Source: Proales similis
Taxonomy: Eukaryota > Rotifera > Eurotatoria > Ploima > Proalidae
DNA: 64,000 nt
Assembly: GCA_019059635.1 (NCBI GenBank)
Contig: JAGVRJ010000001.1
Span: 248,001-312,000, forward strand
Direction: 5' to 3'
The number at the start of each line of letters is the position of its first letter. The first letter of the stretch is position 1. Made by a program: the position numbers and the translations under genes. Under the pieces are notes generated by a model. The model was not told the DNA's origin and did no database searches. It saw only the letters and a program-made list of their open reading frames with translations. Below, one piece after another: positions 24,167-37,269 of the stretch.

Positions 24167-24822
24167 CTCGTAGTCGTCGTGTTGATGATGATCATGATGA
24201 AAAGCGCGCGCGGAACGAAATATTTTATGCTGCAGCCGCCAAAAGCAAAATTTGGCCCGCTCGCGCTCATTCGCTGGTTTCGAGCTTGTACTGGCGCTGC
24301 TGCAGAGGCGGCCCCAGTCTTCTGAGTGTGTGTCTGTGTGTGTGTGTGTGTGTGGCTGAGTTTAAGCAGCCGCATCGAATGATTCAGGAATTATCGACGT
24401 TGTTAATTATGTGCGAGTGAGGAGCGGCAGTAGCTGCAGAAGCAGCAGCCGCGGCAGCAGCAGCAGTGGTAGCAGAAACCGGCGAAGAGCGAGGCATTCA
24501 TATTAGATAACCTAGTCGAAGCGTAAACGAAAATCAGAACAACGACGACGGCAACAAAGACGACGGACGCTAATAGCCTCAAGTTTTTCCTTTAGATTTT
24601 GTTCGACCATTGGAACGCCCCTGAATGCATGTGGTGAACGAGCTGGCATGCGAATAGAACAGGGCGCGCTCGCAAGCAGATTGACCCGACGCGAATAGAA
24701 TACGAGCGAGAAGCGCGTTCCATTTCCACGCCCATTTCTTGCACAGAAATTGAGGCCCAACAAGCAGCAGCAGCAGCAGCACTAGCAGCCAGAGTCAGCC
24801 AGCCAGCCTCCAATCAAGCGCC
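22488..24822. other. Intergenic region upstream of Galpha-q
   Basis: 2.3 kb with no coding likeness. It contains CTG/CAG runs (23538-23552, 24430-24470, 24763-24783), a CGT/CGC tract at 24138-24182 and a GT microsatellite at 24325-24352. It should hold the promoter and 5' UTR of the G protein gene. Confidence 0.5.
24325..24352. repeat. GT microsatellite
   Basis: Near-perfect run of GT dinucleotides with one C interruption. Confidence 0.85.
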
Positions 24823-26139
<1,317 letters not shown>

Positions 26140-28212
26140 CCTTGTCGGCACGCACATCCAGACCACAGCCGAGGGCTGCTGGACAGACCTTTCCTCCTGC
26201 TCCATCAATCAATGGCCACAATGTATCGACTCGATCTGAAAATTATGAGAGCCGCCAAGTCAACATCATCCAAGATCACCGACCTAAGCAGCCGGAATTG
26301 AGCACACACGCTCCCTCCCAGCACGAAAGGAGGCACGTAGCTGCCCTCAGTTCTGCTACCGCCACGAGTGATCGTGTCATTTAGTTCATCTCGCTTCTCC
26401 TTCCTCAAATTTACTTTTCGTCTTTCGCTCTCGTTTCGTTTTTTTTTTTCTCTCTCTGTCTCTTCTCTTTTTTTTTTACACACACACACGCCCAAGACAC
26501 AATCCTTAATTTGCTTCTTCTTTTTCTTCTTGCTCTCACTCATTCTATAGTCTCAACAACTTGTCCGTTGTTGCAAAATCAACTCACAATCATCAACAAC
26601 ACAACAAAATCACGACCGCAATCAACACCAGCAGCAGCAACAAACGCACTAAATTCAATCATTTATCTCAACTTGGTGTCTTGGCCATTCGATATATATA
26701 TATTAGTTACGATTTCTGTCGCCATCTCTGTAACTCGTTACAATCTTCGGCTCTTTTTTTTTTTTTTTTCTTTTATTTTATTTCTCTCTTCCTCTCAAGA
26801 GCGATTCGTTGCACACCAAAAAAAAATTTCTCGAAATGTTTCATCTGGCTTTTCTTTTATCTCAAGCTCATTCGTTCTTACTGCCTCTTTCGTTCGGCTC
26901 TATTTCCTCTTCTCTCTCTCTCTCTCTCTCTCTGATCTGAAATGAACTCTCAATCCAGCTTGTAAATGAATGAATCGCTGTCCAAGAGGAAACAAGAAAG
27001 AAAAACAAACGCAAACAAACAACAAACGAACCAACGTCAGTAACAGCAGCAGCAAATTGGTCTCTGATCGGCCATCCGCTTCAGTGCGCTCGAACGCAAT
27101 ATATTCGCGCGCGCATCATTCATCCACTCTATAATGAATTAGAAGCAGGCAAGCAAGGCAGCCAGCAACGCTCGGAGAATAAATAGTCAGCTGCGCGATT
27201 AATTTACAACGGAATGGCAGCGAGTGCCGGCACCCACATGACGAGACGAACGACTTGGGCAGCTGCAGATAGAATTGATCAGGCGCCAGTAGAGTAGTTG
27301 GGCAGCACAGCGTTTCTACAATTGAATGCTTGTTTGCTTTAAGTTGGCGCTCATCAATCACGCTCATCAATCTGGGAACCAGAGAGCCCGCGCTGCCCTC
27401 ACTGTCTCTCATGTTCTCCGTATCCTGCCACTTGGACTCGCGCAAGCAGCACCAAAGTCAATCATTTTACGGTCGTGTGCCTTGTTCAAACGGCACTAGC
27501 AGAATTCAAGGCGCTGCAGCAGCGTCCAGTCTGCGTTTTCTGCAAAGCTCAACAGTCGGGCCCATCTATGCGCCCGTCTCCGCATTCACCGTTGGCAAGC
27601 CCTATTCTCAAGCAGGGCCCCACAGACATGATCCAGCGTCACCGACCTTACTTTTCTGGCGAACAGCACTCGTCACCTGAGAATTGTCAGCCTGACCTTC
27701 TTCTATTTATTTTCCTGAGCTTCTCTTTAGTGAACGAATGAATGCTTAAACGAATGGGAGAATGAACGGATGAATGGATGAGCAGACCAATCTCGTGTTT
27801 CCTTCTCACAAACGCTTCTCTCCTTCTCTGCTCCATTTTGAATGTGTTACCATCAATTCATACAGAAGCTTGTGTCATTCGCTTGAACGCCGCCGACTTT
27901 TTCTGGCTTGATCTCAGTTAAATGCTTTTTTAACACACAAATTTGCCTCTCATCCATCACAAGCCCATTGTCTCAGCCTGTCTGTCTTTCTCAAGCTGTC
28001 TCTCCCACTCTCTCAATCTCTATTCCTCTTCTATGAAAATTTTCTTTATTTCTCATTTGCTCTATTGACCAATTTACATTATTTTTATTTTGAAAATCTT
28101 TTTCTTCTCATTTTACTCTCAAGCTCTCAAAAATTGAGTACGAACTTGAATTCAATGAATTTTTATGCCGAAAGAATAAAAGAAAAAGTAATAAAAACGC
28201 ACTTTCACTTGC
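26140..28212 (+). other. Long pyrimidine-rich 3' flank of Galpha-q
   Basis: The 2.1 kb after the Gq stop is T- and CT-rich on the plus strand, with T runs at about 26430-26440, 26467-26477 and 26754-26769, a CT microsatellite at 26911-26934 and a short TA run near 26692-26702. AATAAA hexamers on the plus strand at 28175-28180 and 28190-28195 suggest a long 3' UTR that runs almost to the end of the convergent convertase gene. No protein-coding likeness is seen. Confidence 0.5.
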
Positions 28213-29967
28213 TCACATAGAGCCGTAGAGCACCAGTCGAGCGGCCGTCAGAGTGACAGGACAGTCGGAGCAGTGGTTGTCGAGCTGAAGGAGCCACTCG
28301 CCGCCTGGCTCCTCGGCCCAGTACTGAACGCTCATGAAAGGCCATTGGTCGAATCCGTCCTCACTCGAGTCGAACGGCCGTCTGTGCAGCAGTGTTGACC
28401 ATGTGCCTGAGGCGGACCTCAGGCGAATGCTCAATTCGCCTCGATTGGCTGTTTTTATTCCAAGTCTTGCGACCACATGCTCCAGCCTTCTCAAGTTGGG
28501 CACGCAAGGACTTTGAACGCGCACGGTGTAGACAGCACTGCTCTTGGCGCCGATAATTCTCGTCTGATTCGGCGCAACGCCCATCGAGATAGTGCAGCTA
28601 AGCTGGGGAGGTACATTGGTCCACACTTTGGCCAGTTCGACCGCCTTTCCGGCATTTATGAGGCCAAAGCCGAACTGGTTGTGAAATCTGAGGCCTGCTC
28701 CGTTGCTTGACCATTTGTGTGAGCGCATCGGCTCACTGCTGCTCGTGCGAACCAGAATGTGTTGAACGTCGCGCCAAGTGAGACTGGGCGCCGCTTCCAG
28801 AATCAGCGCCACAATTCCGGCCGCGATCGGTGCCGACGCCGACGTGCCCGTGTGCTGCCTCGTGCATTTACTGTGCAAATCGGCGGTCACGATCGCCGCT
28901 TGCCTTTGCGGTCCACTCGAGTAGGTCGATACCAATATGTTGGAGCAGCGCTCGCTAAAATGAGGCACTTGGCCATCGCGATCTACTCCAGCGATAGTCA
29001 CCGTGTAGATGCTTGCCGCGTATCCGTCGCAATTGCAATCGTCCAGGTAACGGCCACCGTTGCCCGCCGCCCAGACGTAAATGGCCCCTTTGCCTGTGCG
29101 ACCTCGAGTAACGCCGAATTCGAGCGCATGCTCGCTGAGCCTTCCCGGTCCGTCCACAGACATTCCGTTGTCGAGCGGACCCCACGAGGCACTGTAAATG
29201 TCCACCAAGGCCAAGTTAAAAGTGAGCGCCTCCGCTTCAAGTCGATCGGTGATTGGACCGTCAAGCAGCCGAATGCCGCCCACCCGGCTGTTGAACGCCA
29301 CGCCAGCGCCGCAGAACGAGTTGTTCAGCATGGACGCGATCTCGCCCGCGCAACGCGTGCCGTGCTTGTTCTCGTCTCTTGAGTCGTATCTGGGCTCCGG
29401 GTTTGAGTCGTTGTCGTTGAAATCAAAGCTCGCTCGCGGCTCAAAGTTGCCCCACAAATCGGGATTTCTCATTTCGATTCCATCGTCGATCACCGTGCTG
29501 ACTATGCCACGTCCGGTGTAGCCCATCAGCCACGCGGCAGTGATGTTCAGCTGCGAGCCCTGAGCGCAGCCGTCGTTCAAATACCACTGGCTGGCCCATT
29601 CAGGGTCGTTGGGTGTAAAAACTTTGCTCGGTCGGCAAACTCGGTCGACGCCTCGTTTCACTCTGAGCAAATCTGATCTAATTTTGAACAGACGAGCTGA
29701 GCCGGACCAATCGCGAGGCAGAGTTCGCTTTTGGATCGGAGCATTGCTCCTGCCGAGTATGACGAAGCGATCAAAGAGAAGCTTTTTCACTTCAAAGTGA
29801 CTGGGCAGGCCGGACAGAAGGTCATCATCAGTTTGGTCCTTTATCTCGAATGCAAACTCGTTTCCAGCAAACGCTAGACAACAGGCGACCGAGAATACGG
29901 GCAAAAGCAGCAGACACCAGCACATTGGACCAGTGGGAACATTGCGAACCTGGGACGGGTGGCCCAA
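28213..29967 (-). CDS. Kexin/furin-type proprotein convertase
   Basis: Calcium-dependent subtilisin-like protease that cuts proproteins after basic pairs in the secretory path. Single exon, 584 residues. A signal peptide lies at about 15-35 (MCWCLLLLPVFSVACC), so Met15 may be the true start. The prodomain ends at RVKR105. Catalytic residues: Asp161 in VIDDGIE, His202 in KHGTRCAGE, oxyanion Asn303 in AAGNGG, Ser376 in GTSASAP. A P domain follows (about 455-584, GELSIRLRSASGTWSTLL, GFDQWPFMSV). The protein stops right after the P domain (LVLYGSM), so there is no Cys-rich region and no membrane anchor; it should be soluble. Lack of introns sets it apart from most neighbours and hints at a retrocopy. 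Whether it is closer to furin or PC1/3 cannot be told by eye. Confidence 0.92.
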   Translation of the reverse strand: MGHPSQVRNVPTGPMCWCLLLLPVFSVACCLAFAGNEFAFEIKDQTDDDLLSGLPSHFEVKKLLFDRFVILGRSNAPIQKRTLPRDWSGSARLFKIRSDLLRVKRGVDRVCRPSKVFTPNDPEWASQWYLNDGCAQGSQLNITAAWLMGYTGRGIVSTVIDDGIEMRNPDLWGNFEPRASFDFNDNDSNPEPRYDSRDENKHGTRCAGEIASMLNNSFCGAGVAFNSRVGGIRLLDGPITDRLEAEALTFNLALVDIYSASWGPLDNGMSVDGPGRLSEHALEFGVTRGRTGKGAIYVWAAGNGGRYLDDCNCDGYAASIYTVTIAGVDRDGQVPHFSERCSNILVSTYSSGPQRQAAIVTADLHSKCTRQHTGTSASAPIAAGIVALILEAAPSLTWRDVQHILVRTSSSEPMRSHKWSSNGAGLRFHNQFGFGLINAGKAVELAKVWTNVPPQLSCTISMGVAPNQTRIIGAKSSAVYTVRVQSPCVPNLRRLEHVVARLGIKTANRGELSIRLRSASGTWSTLLHRRPFDSSEDGFDQWPFMSVQYWAEEPGGEWLLQLDNHCSDCPVTLTAARLVLYGSM

Positions 29968-30245
29968 CTGGGAGCTGCTAACTCAATAAAAAAAAAAAGA
30001 AGCCGACTCGCAAATTAAATTCAGATCGTCAAGCATCCAAGGCAATCAGAGCTGACTGCAGCATTGATTAGAGCGCACCGATGACGGGCAATTATCGGCA
30101 GCAAGACAAATACGATTGCACATTGAATTCTCAAAAGCGTTCACAAAACGAGTTCACTTGCAGCAGCTTGTGCGAGTCAAAAAAGCAAAAAAGGAGAAAG
30201 AAAGTTAAGAAAGAAAGACAGAGCGAGAGAGAGAGAGAGAAAGAA

Positions 30246-31024
<779 letters not shown>

Positions 31025-31265
31025 ATGCAAGCCTGCGCGGACTTTTCTCTCCTCGGCTACTTCTTCTATTCTTCGTTTCTATCGTTCTTTCGCCTAATTT
31101 AATCACTTGAATGAATAAATTCTCGACTCGACGGCGTCCAACGTCACGGCGCTAAAAAGAACCAACAAAACACATTCTCAGCTCGTGGCATTTCTTCTTT
31201 ATTCTCATTTTAGCAATTAAGAGCTCGATGACGGCCTCACAAAAACAGCATCAAACGCAAGACGT

Positions 31266-32205
31266 TCAATTTGCATCCGGCGTCGAGTGTTGCTTCAGCG
31301 CCTGGCTCAGCTGCTCCATCGGCGAGGCGAGCGTGTTTACAACCAGGCCAAGCTGCGAGTTGAGTAAACTGGTCAGCTGTCCCCTCACGTTATCCAAGCT
31401 GGTCAGCTCGGCCGCCCGTTGCACTCCGTTCTTGGTGAGCAAATGCTCGTATACTTTGCCGCCTTGAGGTCACTTTGGTTAGACATTCTCGTTTCCTGCT
31501 GTTTCTAATTTTGGGCACTCACCAAGCAAAACCATGTGTGGCATTTTCTTGAGCAGCAGCAAGTTGCTGTTCAGCGCGTCGAACTGACAAAACACGTAAA
31601 AGTTGCGTCCGAGGGCATTTTTCACAATTGGCTCTAGATTGGCCAATTCTGGATGCTTCCTTATGACCAGGCTGGACAGAGGAGAGCAAATTAGACCGAC
31701 GCCAGACCTCAGCCAGAGTTCAATTCACGTACCTCATCACAGTTGTGTTAAAGTTCCAGAGAATGGTGTTGGTCTTTTTGAATTCGATGCGGTTGCGACG
31801 AAGCACTTCGCCCAGACAGTCCAGCTTGTGGCAGATGAGCATGCACTCGTGCTTCTGCATTAGGTCCCAGGCAAAGTCGGACAAGAAGTGCTCGAACTCG
31901 ATCGCGTCGTCCGGATTCCATTTGAGTCTTTTGGCGAGGCGCTCTTTGTCGCCGGCGCACAGATCGGCCGGGTCGGGCAGCTCTCTCACGATTACCGGCT
32001 TGGTCAGTTCTTCCAAATAGCGGCCGACCTCGTGACGAGGCAGAGGAATCTTAAAACTGAACTTTCCCTTGTACCGCACCGACTGGTGCCAGAGGCGCGG
32101 AGCGATCAGGTCAACTTTTCCAACAACATAAGCTCAGCTTCACCGAACGCGTCCGAACGGACAACAAAGGCACTCACGTTTGGTCAAAAGCGCTTTTGAG
32201 TTCAT
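31266..32205 (-). CDS. MRPL10: Mitochondrial ribosomal protein L10 (uL10m)
   Basis: Stalk-base protein of the large mitoribosomal subunit. Exons on the minus strand: 32205-32178 (28 nt), 32114-31733, 31671-31523, 31462-31266; 251 residues (human 261). The core ECMLICHKLDCLGEVLRRNRIEF, then TNTILWNFNTTVMRSLVIR, LGRNFYVFCQFDALNSNLLLLKKMPHMVLLGG and LTSLDNVRGQLTSLLNS follows the uL10m pattern (AVCQNV, RHQLRKH, LLPLFVG, LLGGCID, TSLPLVQGEL). The first exon is short, and the mitochondrial presequence is not obvious, so an upstream start is possible. The poly(A) signal on the minus strand is TTTATT at 31198-31203. It is convergent with UBE2F (241 bp between the stops). Confidence 0.82.
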
Positions 32206-32438
32206 CACGTCCACTTGAAGCAATCAATTGAATTGGGCAAAACGATCGCCCGTCGACGCAGAGTGGAAAATGGGCGAAAAAAGACGAAATGAGCTAGAAA
32301 AAAAACGGACTCTTGATAGTCGAATTATTATTATTATTGCTCTGCGTTTTAGAATGCAAATAAAGCGTTGCAAACGCGCAATTTAATCAAATTAGAGGAA
32401 AAAACTGAAGAGAAACTCAGAAGAGACGACGCGGGCTA

Positions 32439-33050
32439 TCAGTTGCGGAGTGAGGCGAGCCGTTTGGTGAGGACGTCGTCGTCTTCCTTGGTCCTTGTGC
32501 TTGAGGAAGCTCCGATGGCACCAAGGCCCGCAGTACTCGGCGCCTCGCTCATCTGGTCCATTATTTCGAGGCCATTCTCGTCCGCCACTTGCTTGATGAG
32601 CGAGTCGACTTCGGCTTGCGGCGCGGTCAGAGTGGTCGCCGACGACATGCTGCCCTCTAGCACGTTGGTCTTGACGTCCAAGTCCATGAACTGCTTTTCG
32701 AACGCGTCCATGATCTTGGAGACCTTCTCGAGGTCCATGCTGGCCATGGCGCTCTCCAGCGACCGGGTCACGCTGGCAATGTTCTTGGCCACTCCCTGCA
32801 TGGCGACGGCGCTCTTCACCTTGGAAGAGACCGCGTCCACTCTGGACGCCAAGCGCAGGAAGTTCAAATACTCGTTCTTCTTGCGGATGGCGTTCTCGGC
32901 GTAGATTCGCGCGCCTTCCACGTTCTTCTGCTCGATGGCTTTTTTCACTTTTAGGCGTTCGACTTCTTGCTGCTTCTGCGCCTTTTGGGCCAACTTGTCG
33001 AGCTGCTTGGCGCTCATTCGCAGCTGAATCAGAGTGTCCTCGATGCCCAT
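32439..33050 (-). CDS. CHMP1: ESCRT-III subunit CHMP1
   Basis: ESCRT-III family protein for multivesicular body sorting and abscission; it recruits VPS4 and spastin. Single exon, 203 residues (human CHMP1A/B 196/199). Seen: basic N-terminal helix [28 protein letters not shown], the family run [44 protein letters not shown], acidic C-terminal half and a MIT-interacting motif at the very end ([13 protein letters not shown]). It is transcribed toward MRPL10 on the same strand with 233 bp between, and divergent from RRP1 (391 bp between the start codons). Confidence 0.97.
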   Translation of the reverse strand: MGIEDTLIQLRMSAKQLDKLAQKAQKQQEVERLKVKKAIEQKNVEGARIYAENAIRKKNEYLNFLRLASRVDAVSSKVKSAVAMQGVAKNIASVTRSLESAMASMDLEKVSKIMDAFEKQFMDLDVKTNVLEGSMSSATTLTAPQAEVDSLIKQVADENGLEIMDQMSEAPSTAGLGAIGASSSTRTKEDDDVLTKRLASLRN

Positions 33051-33441
33051 TGTTCTAATGCTGTTCAGACAATTGAATTCTACGCTTGGTTATTTGGCCT
33101 TTATTGCCTCTCTATCGCCTGTCTTGTTTTGCTTCAGCTCTGTGTGTGTTGTCAACTTTTAACTCTTTATTTCTAAGGCCTGTGATTAAAGCGAGATTAT
33201 TAATCATTTTGGAAGGCATAATGCACAAGAGTGTCTAGAATGTCTGCTCGCTCGCTCTCTAACGACGATGACTATGTTGCAAGACAAATAAATTGCGAAC
33301 ACATTGAAATTATTGAGTTGCGAGCGCGTGCGAGTCGGTGTCTGTGCGGCCAATTTCGACCCAAAAGAGAACTGTAGACTCAAATCGATCTCGCTCGAAT
33401 CTAGAGACCCGTTCAGGCAGAGGAGAGAAGAAGAGACCGCG

Positions 33442-34893
33442 ATGGACGCAGAGAAGGCATTTGCGATCAAACTGGCCGACAACAACCAGACGGTGAGAGA
33501 GCGTTCGCTTAAAAAACTCCGCAACTACTTGAGCACAAGATGCAGTGGCCAGAACTGCTCACGTAAGCTGCACTGATTTGCGCCACGTTCGCTCGCTCAA
33601 AATTAGTTGGCCGACAGATCGCTTCACTGAGGAGGATTTTGTCAAACTGTGGAAGGGACTTCACTACTGCATGTGGATGTGCGACAAGCCAATACCACAA
33701 GTGAGCTGCGTTTCCGATTGCATTCGCCGTTCTTTATCGATCGCCGGACAGGAGCGACTGGCCGAGAACATTTCAGAGCTGATCAGCGCCTTGAACGAGC
33801 TAGACGAACAGGTGCTCCTGTTTGTCAAGGTCTACTTCATCACAACCCTGCGCGAGTGGATGGGCATCGACAAGTGGCGAATAGACAAGTTCCTCATGGT
33901 TCGTTTTCAGTCGACTGCTTGTCGTCCTCTTGAGACTAAACAGATTTTGCGCAGCTAATGAGACTCATGCTCAGACGCTCTCTGGCCTATCTGGCGGCCA
34001 GAAAATGGAACAAAGCGCTCGTTCAAGCGTTCAACAAGCTGCTGCTCGATTATCCATTGAACGTGAACAACGTCGCCTATCCGGACGGTAATTGCCCTCC
34101 CCCTCCTAGCCGCGACTGTCTCTTCCAAGTCGCTTCCAAGGCGTCAGCTTCCATTTGAGCGACATTTACATCGAAGAGCTCACCCGAGTCGGCGAGACTC
34201 TCAAACCCAAACGAGCCGTGCTCCTTCTCCAGCCGTTCGTCCGCTTGTTGGCAGTCTCCAAAAAGTATGTACTGGCCCATAGCGACCGACCTTGAATTTA
34301 TTCATCAAATCTGCTTGGGCACGTAGGAAGACGTTTGTTCAGCATGTTAAATCACGTCTGTTTGAACAGATTATCGAATGCTCGGACGTCGGCTTGACGC
34401 CCGACGTAGAGCAAGAGCTCGAGAACATAAAAGCCAACGGCCTTCAACTCTACGAAGAAGAGGACACCAGCGAGTTCAGCATCAAGGTTAGACACGGCCC
34501 TAGAACGGTTCTAGCTAGTTCTTATGTTGAGTTGCAGTTCGACTACACACTCATCTCAGAGCGCCTGTTCAAGGCCGCTAATCGCAAGGACTGCTTGGAA
34601 AGGAATCGAGCTTCCATCTACGATCTGGTCAAAAAGTAAAATTTTGTGGCCGCGAAAAACAAGAGACAACGAGAGATGATCTGATCACAATTCGAAGGTT
34701 CGAAGCGCTCGCCAAGGGAGTCTATCCGATCGACGATTACAACTTGCCTGATTTGTACGAAGAAGAGGACATCAAGTTTGAAGAGCGCCTGGCCAACGAG
34801 CTGCGCATGACCCAGAGCTCCAAATCGAGCGGCGCCAAGCAAGCGAGCGCCACAAGCAGCAAGAAAAGAAAGGCCAAGAAAGGCAAAAAATAA
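33442..34893 (+). CDS. RRP1: Ribosomal RNA processing protein RRP1 (NNP-1/Nop52)
   Basis: Nucleolar protein needed for 27S pre-rRNA maturation and 60S assembly. Eight exons: 33442-33562, 33618-33700, 33752-33898, 33955-34087, 34141-34264, 34327-34486, 34532-34635, 34698-34893; 355 residues. Family marks: FAIKLADNNQTVRERSLKKL, FVKLWKGLHYCMWMCDKP, REWMGIDKWRIDKFLMLMR, VSFHLSDIYIEEL, LQFDYTLISERLF, ALAKGVYPIDDYNLP, and a Lys-rich nucleolar tail. All introns are 45-62 bp. The acceptor of exon 7 could also be 6 bp later (34537), but the chosen one keeps the conserved LQFDY. The start MDAEKAF is preferred over an upstream in-frame Met at 33304 because RRP1 proteins begin with this helix. Confidence 0.95.
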
Positions 34894-35046
34894 ATCGATG
34901 TATCATAGACCGGTTCGATCTATCTTTTCTCCTCAATGGATTGTTGAACGAGAATTGGCCTCATGTACTTTATTAAGAAAAGTAAAAAGGATTTTCTTCG
35001 TCCTTGGCCTCTGGCGGACGTTGGTCTCAAGCAAGTTGGCCAGAAA

Positions 35047-36902
35047 TTAACAAATGGTGCTGGCATAGGGCGGTCTGCTACTTGGACATACGCACACGAA
35101 CGTGGGCGACGGATTCACGCAAGTGCAGCCGGGTATGTTGGCGGTCAGAGTTCCGGCCTCGACTGGAATGCACTGGCTTCCGGGTCGTCTGCAAGGGTTT
35201 GAAAGACACGGATCAGGCTGACATGGACTGCCGAAAAAGCCCTGTGCGAGCAAAATAAAAATAAGTGCGAGGCTTAGATCGAGAGAAATGAGCAGTCACT
35301 GACCGGTGCACATTGACAAACGAATCCAGATCCGTTGGCCTGGCACACAGAGCCTTGGCCACACGGGTTGCTGCTGCACGGATTCACGTCTTTGAAGAGG
35401 CGAGTTTAAGATTAGATTGTGAAAAATGCAAGACTGTGTGAGAATTAGGCTCGCCCTCTCGCCACCGCCGCCGCTGCCGCTGCCGTGGTCGACTACTCCA
35501 AAAAATAAACGAATAGCAATTAGCAGAGCAGCGAGAGGGCCGCTGTGCTCTATTCAGTCTATTTACCGGGCGGGGGCGAGGGCGGCACGGGCTGCGGCCG
35601 GTTGGATAGGAAATAGGCGGCGGCGAGGGCGGCTGGAATAGCGGGCAATAACGAGGCCGAGACGATTGGCAATATGACGGGCAGGAGGAGGGAGTTCAAG
35701 TCATTGCCACCAGCAAGTGTGATCAGAGCTATAAATGTCGGCCGCATGTTCGTTCGTGTTCGATCAGGGCACCTGTTTGATCACTTACAAGTTTCACAAT
35801 TTGGTCCCACAAACGGTCCGTCGCACCTTTGAAAAGGAATTGGAAAGCAAGGCCAAACGGGCGTCTGAGGCTGCATCTTACTCGCAGTAATAGGCGTCGA
35901 CCAGGTCATAGCAAGTGCCGTTGTTCTGGCACGGGTTTGTTTTTATGCCGGCCACTTCAATGTCGCATTCGTTTATTTCTTTGATTCAGATTCGATTAGA
36001 TTGTGACCATTCCCACACTGGTTCTAGGTCTTACCGTTCTGGCAGTATTGGCCATAGAATCCGTTCTTGCACTGACACGTGTACCCGCTCGGCTCGGTCG
36101 CCGACGGCCTACAAAGGCCCTGATTCTCGCACAAATTGCCTGCGCATTTGTCAATGTCTAAATTGAATTAATTTCATCAACGGTAATCAAACGCACATTC
36201 GAACGCAGGTCAACTTACAGGTCTCGCACTTTTTGCCAGTATACGAGCCGAGGCTAATTGAGCCTTGTGAAGCAAAGCGCAAGAGCCGATCCAAGAGAGA
36301 GGGCAATCACTTACCAAATGCCTTTGAGATTTCATTTTCAATTAGGAAATGAGAATAACGGCAAGACTACTCACATCTGTAATCCCAGGTGTTGTTCCTG
36401 TTCACACAGACGCCGTTGTTTAAGCAGGGAAACGAGCTGCAGGGCTGAGGCGGAGCTAGATTCTTAGATTGAGGAAAGCGAAAGGCGCAGAATAGCTCAA
36501 GAGCGAAATCGAACCGTTCTCGCAGTTGACGCCGTAAAAGCCGCTGTAGCATTGGCAGTGGTAGCTGGCCTGTTCGAGCAAAGGCTGGCCAGGCTGGCTG
36601 AGAGTCTTAACGACGGGGAAGCAGGCGCCGTTCGGACTGCATGGCTTGTCATTGCATGGATTTCTCAACTGACAGCGAGCGCCCACATATTCGGGACTGC
36701 AGAGGCAGTTGACTTGACCGTTGGGGCCGATCTCGCAGACGCCGTTCACGCCACACAAGTTCGGAGTGCAGACTAACCAAAGAGCGATTAACAATCACAG
36801 ACATCGACAACATGACTGGGAAGACTGCTCACCGGTTTGAGCGGCGATTGAGCTCGGACTGGTCGAGAAGGCGGCGATCAGGATAAGCGACAGGTAAATC
36901 AT
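35047..36902 (-). CDS. Secreted EGF-repeat protein A
   Basis: Eleven exons on the minus strand: 36902-36833, 36772-36515, 36455-36375, 36321-36315 (7 nt), 36253-36219, 36157-36035, 35978-35882, 35826-35789, 35728-35567, 35389-35304, 35241-35047; 383 residues. A signal peptide (MIYLSLILIAAFSTSPSSIA) is followed by about seven EGF modules, one of the calcium-binding kind (EINECDIE...). Exon 9 (162 nt, phase 1 at both ends) interrupts the EGF array with an uncharged hydrophobic stretch of about 30 residues and a short Pro-rich piece; it could be a membrane segment. The last domain has a CTCVNPSPTFVC pattern shared with paralogue B. It looks Notch/Delta-like only in its EGFs; no DSL domain or anchor is seen otherwise. 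The function is unknown. Poly(A) signal TTTATT at 34969-34974. Confidence 0.85.
35567..35728 (-). other. Possible cassette exon of EGF protein A
   Basis: Exon of 162 nt that begins and ends in phase 1, so its removal keeps the frame. It encodes a hydrophobic stretch (LLLPVILPIVSASLLPAIP and on) plus NRPQPVPPSPPP. Paralogue B has no counterpart and joins the flanking EGF exons directly. The intron after it (177 nt) is the longest in the gene. Confidence 0.65.
36315..36321 (-). other. 7-nt microexon of EGF protein A
   Basis: GCATTTG, with acceptor CTCAAAG before it and donor GTAAGT after it. It completes one Cys codon, encodes Ile and starts the next Cys codon (C-I-C of an EGF module). Flanking introns are 53 and 61 nt. 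The paralogue has GCACATG at the same place and phase. Confidence 0.82.
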
Positions 36903-37137
36903 TTTTATTCATTGAAATATCCTGGCACCTTGTCGTCTTTAAATAGGTGCGCGCCGAGTTGCTCGGACGTTGATTAGAATCGGCAAACGCCAGTATTTGG
37001 TGTCAGGTTACACGGGTGGTCGCCAAGTGACCAAACGCGCGGCGGTTTACGTAACATGATCTCAACTGTGAGGCTGACCAGCATCGGCCCAAAACAAGAA
37101 GATTTCATTAAATTTTTTTTTTGTGTGTGTTTCAATA

Positions 37138-37143
37138 TTTATT
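37138..37143 (-). other. Poly(A) signal of EGF protein B
   Basis: TTTATT on the plus strand (AATAAA on the minus), 127 bp after the stop codon of EGF protein B. Confidence 0.5.
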
Positions 37144-37269
37144 CGAGAGAAGAATTTGGGCCACGAGCAAATATTTAATTGCTGGCCTTTGATTGCAAGA
37201 GTTGTGTGGAACCTCAATCAGCAGAGGCGAGCAAGCGCCAGAGAGAGAGAGAGATCGCGCACGACTGGA

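Noticed and set aside
26368-26945. Two or three open frames of Phe/Ser/Leu in the Gq 3' flank
   Set aside because: Translation of T- and CT-rich simple sequence; composition only.
28759-29382. 207-codon open frame opposite the convertase
   Set aside because: Arg/His/Val-rich shadow of the protease-coding strand with no domain.
33545-33617. Alternative acceptor at 33606 for RRP1 intron 1
   Set aside because: Its phase does not match the 33562 donor; the acceptor ending at 33617 keeps the frame.
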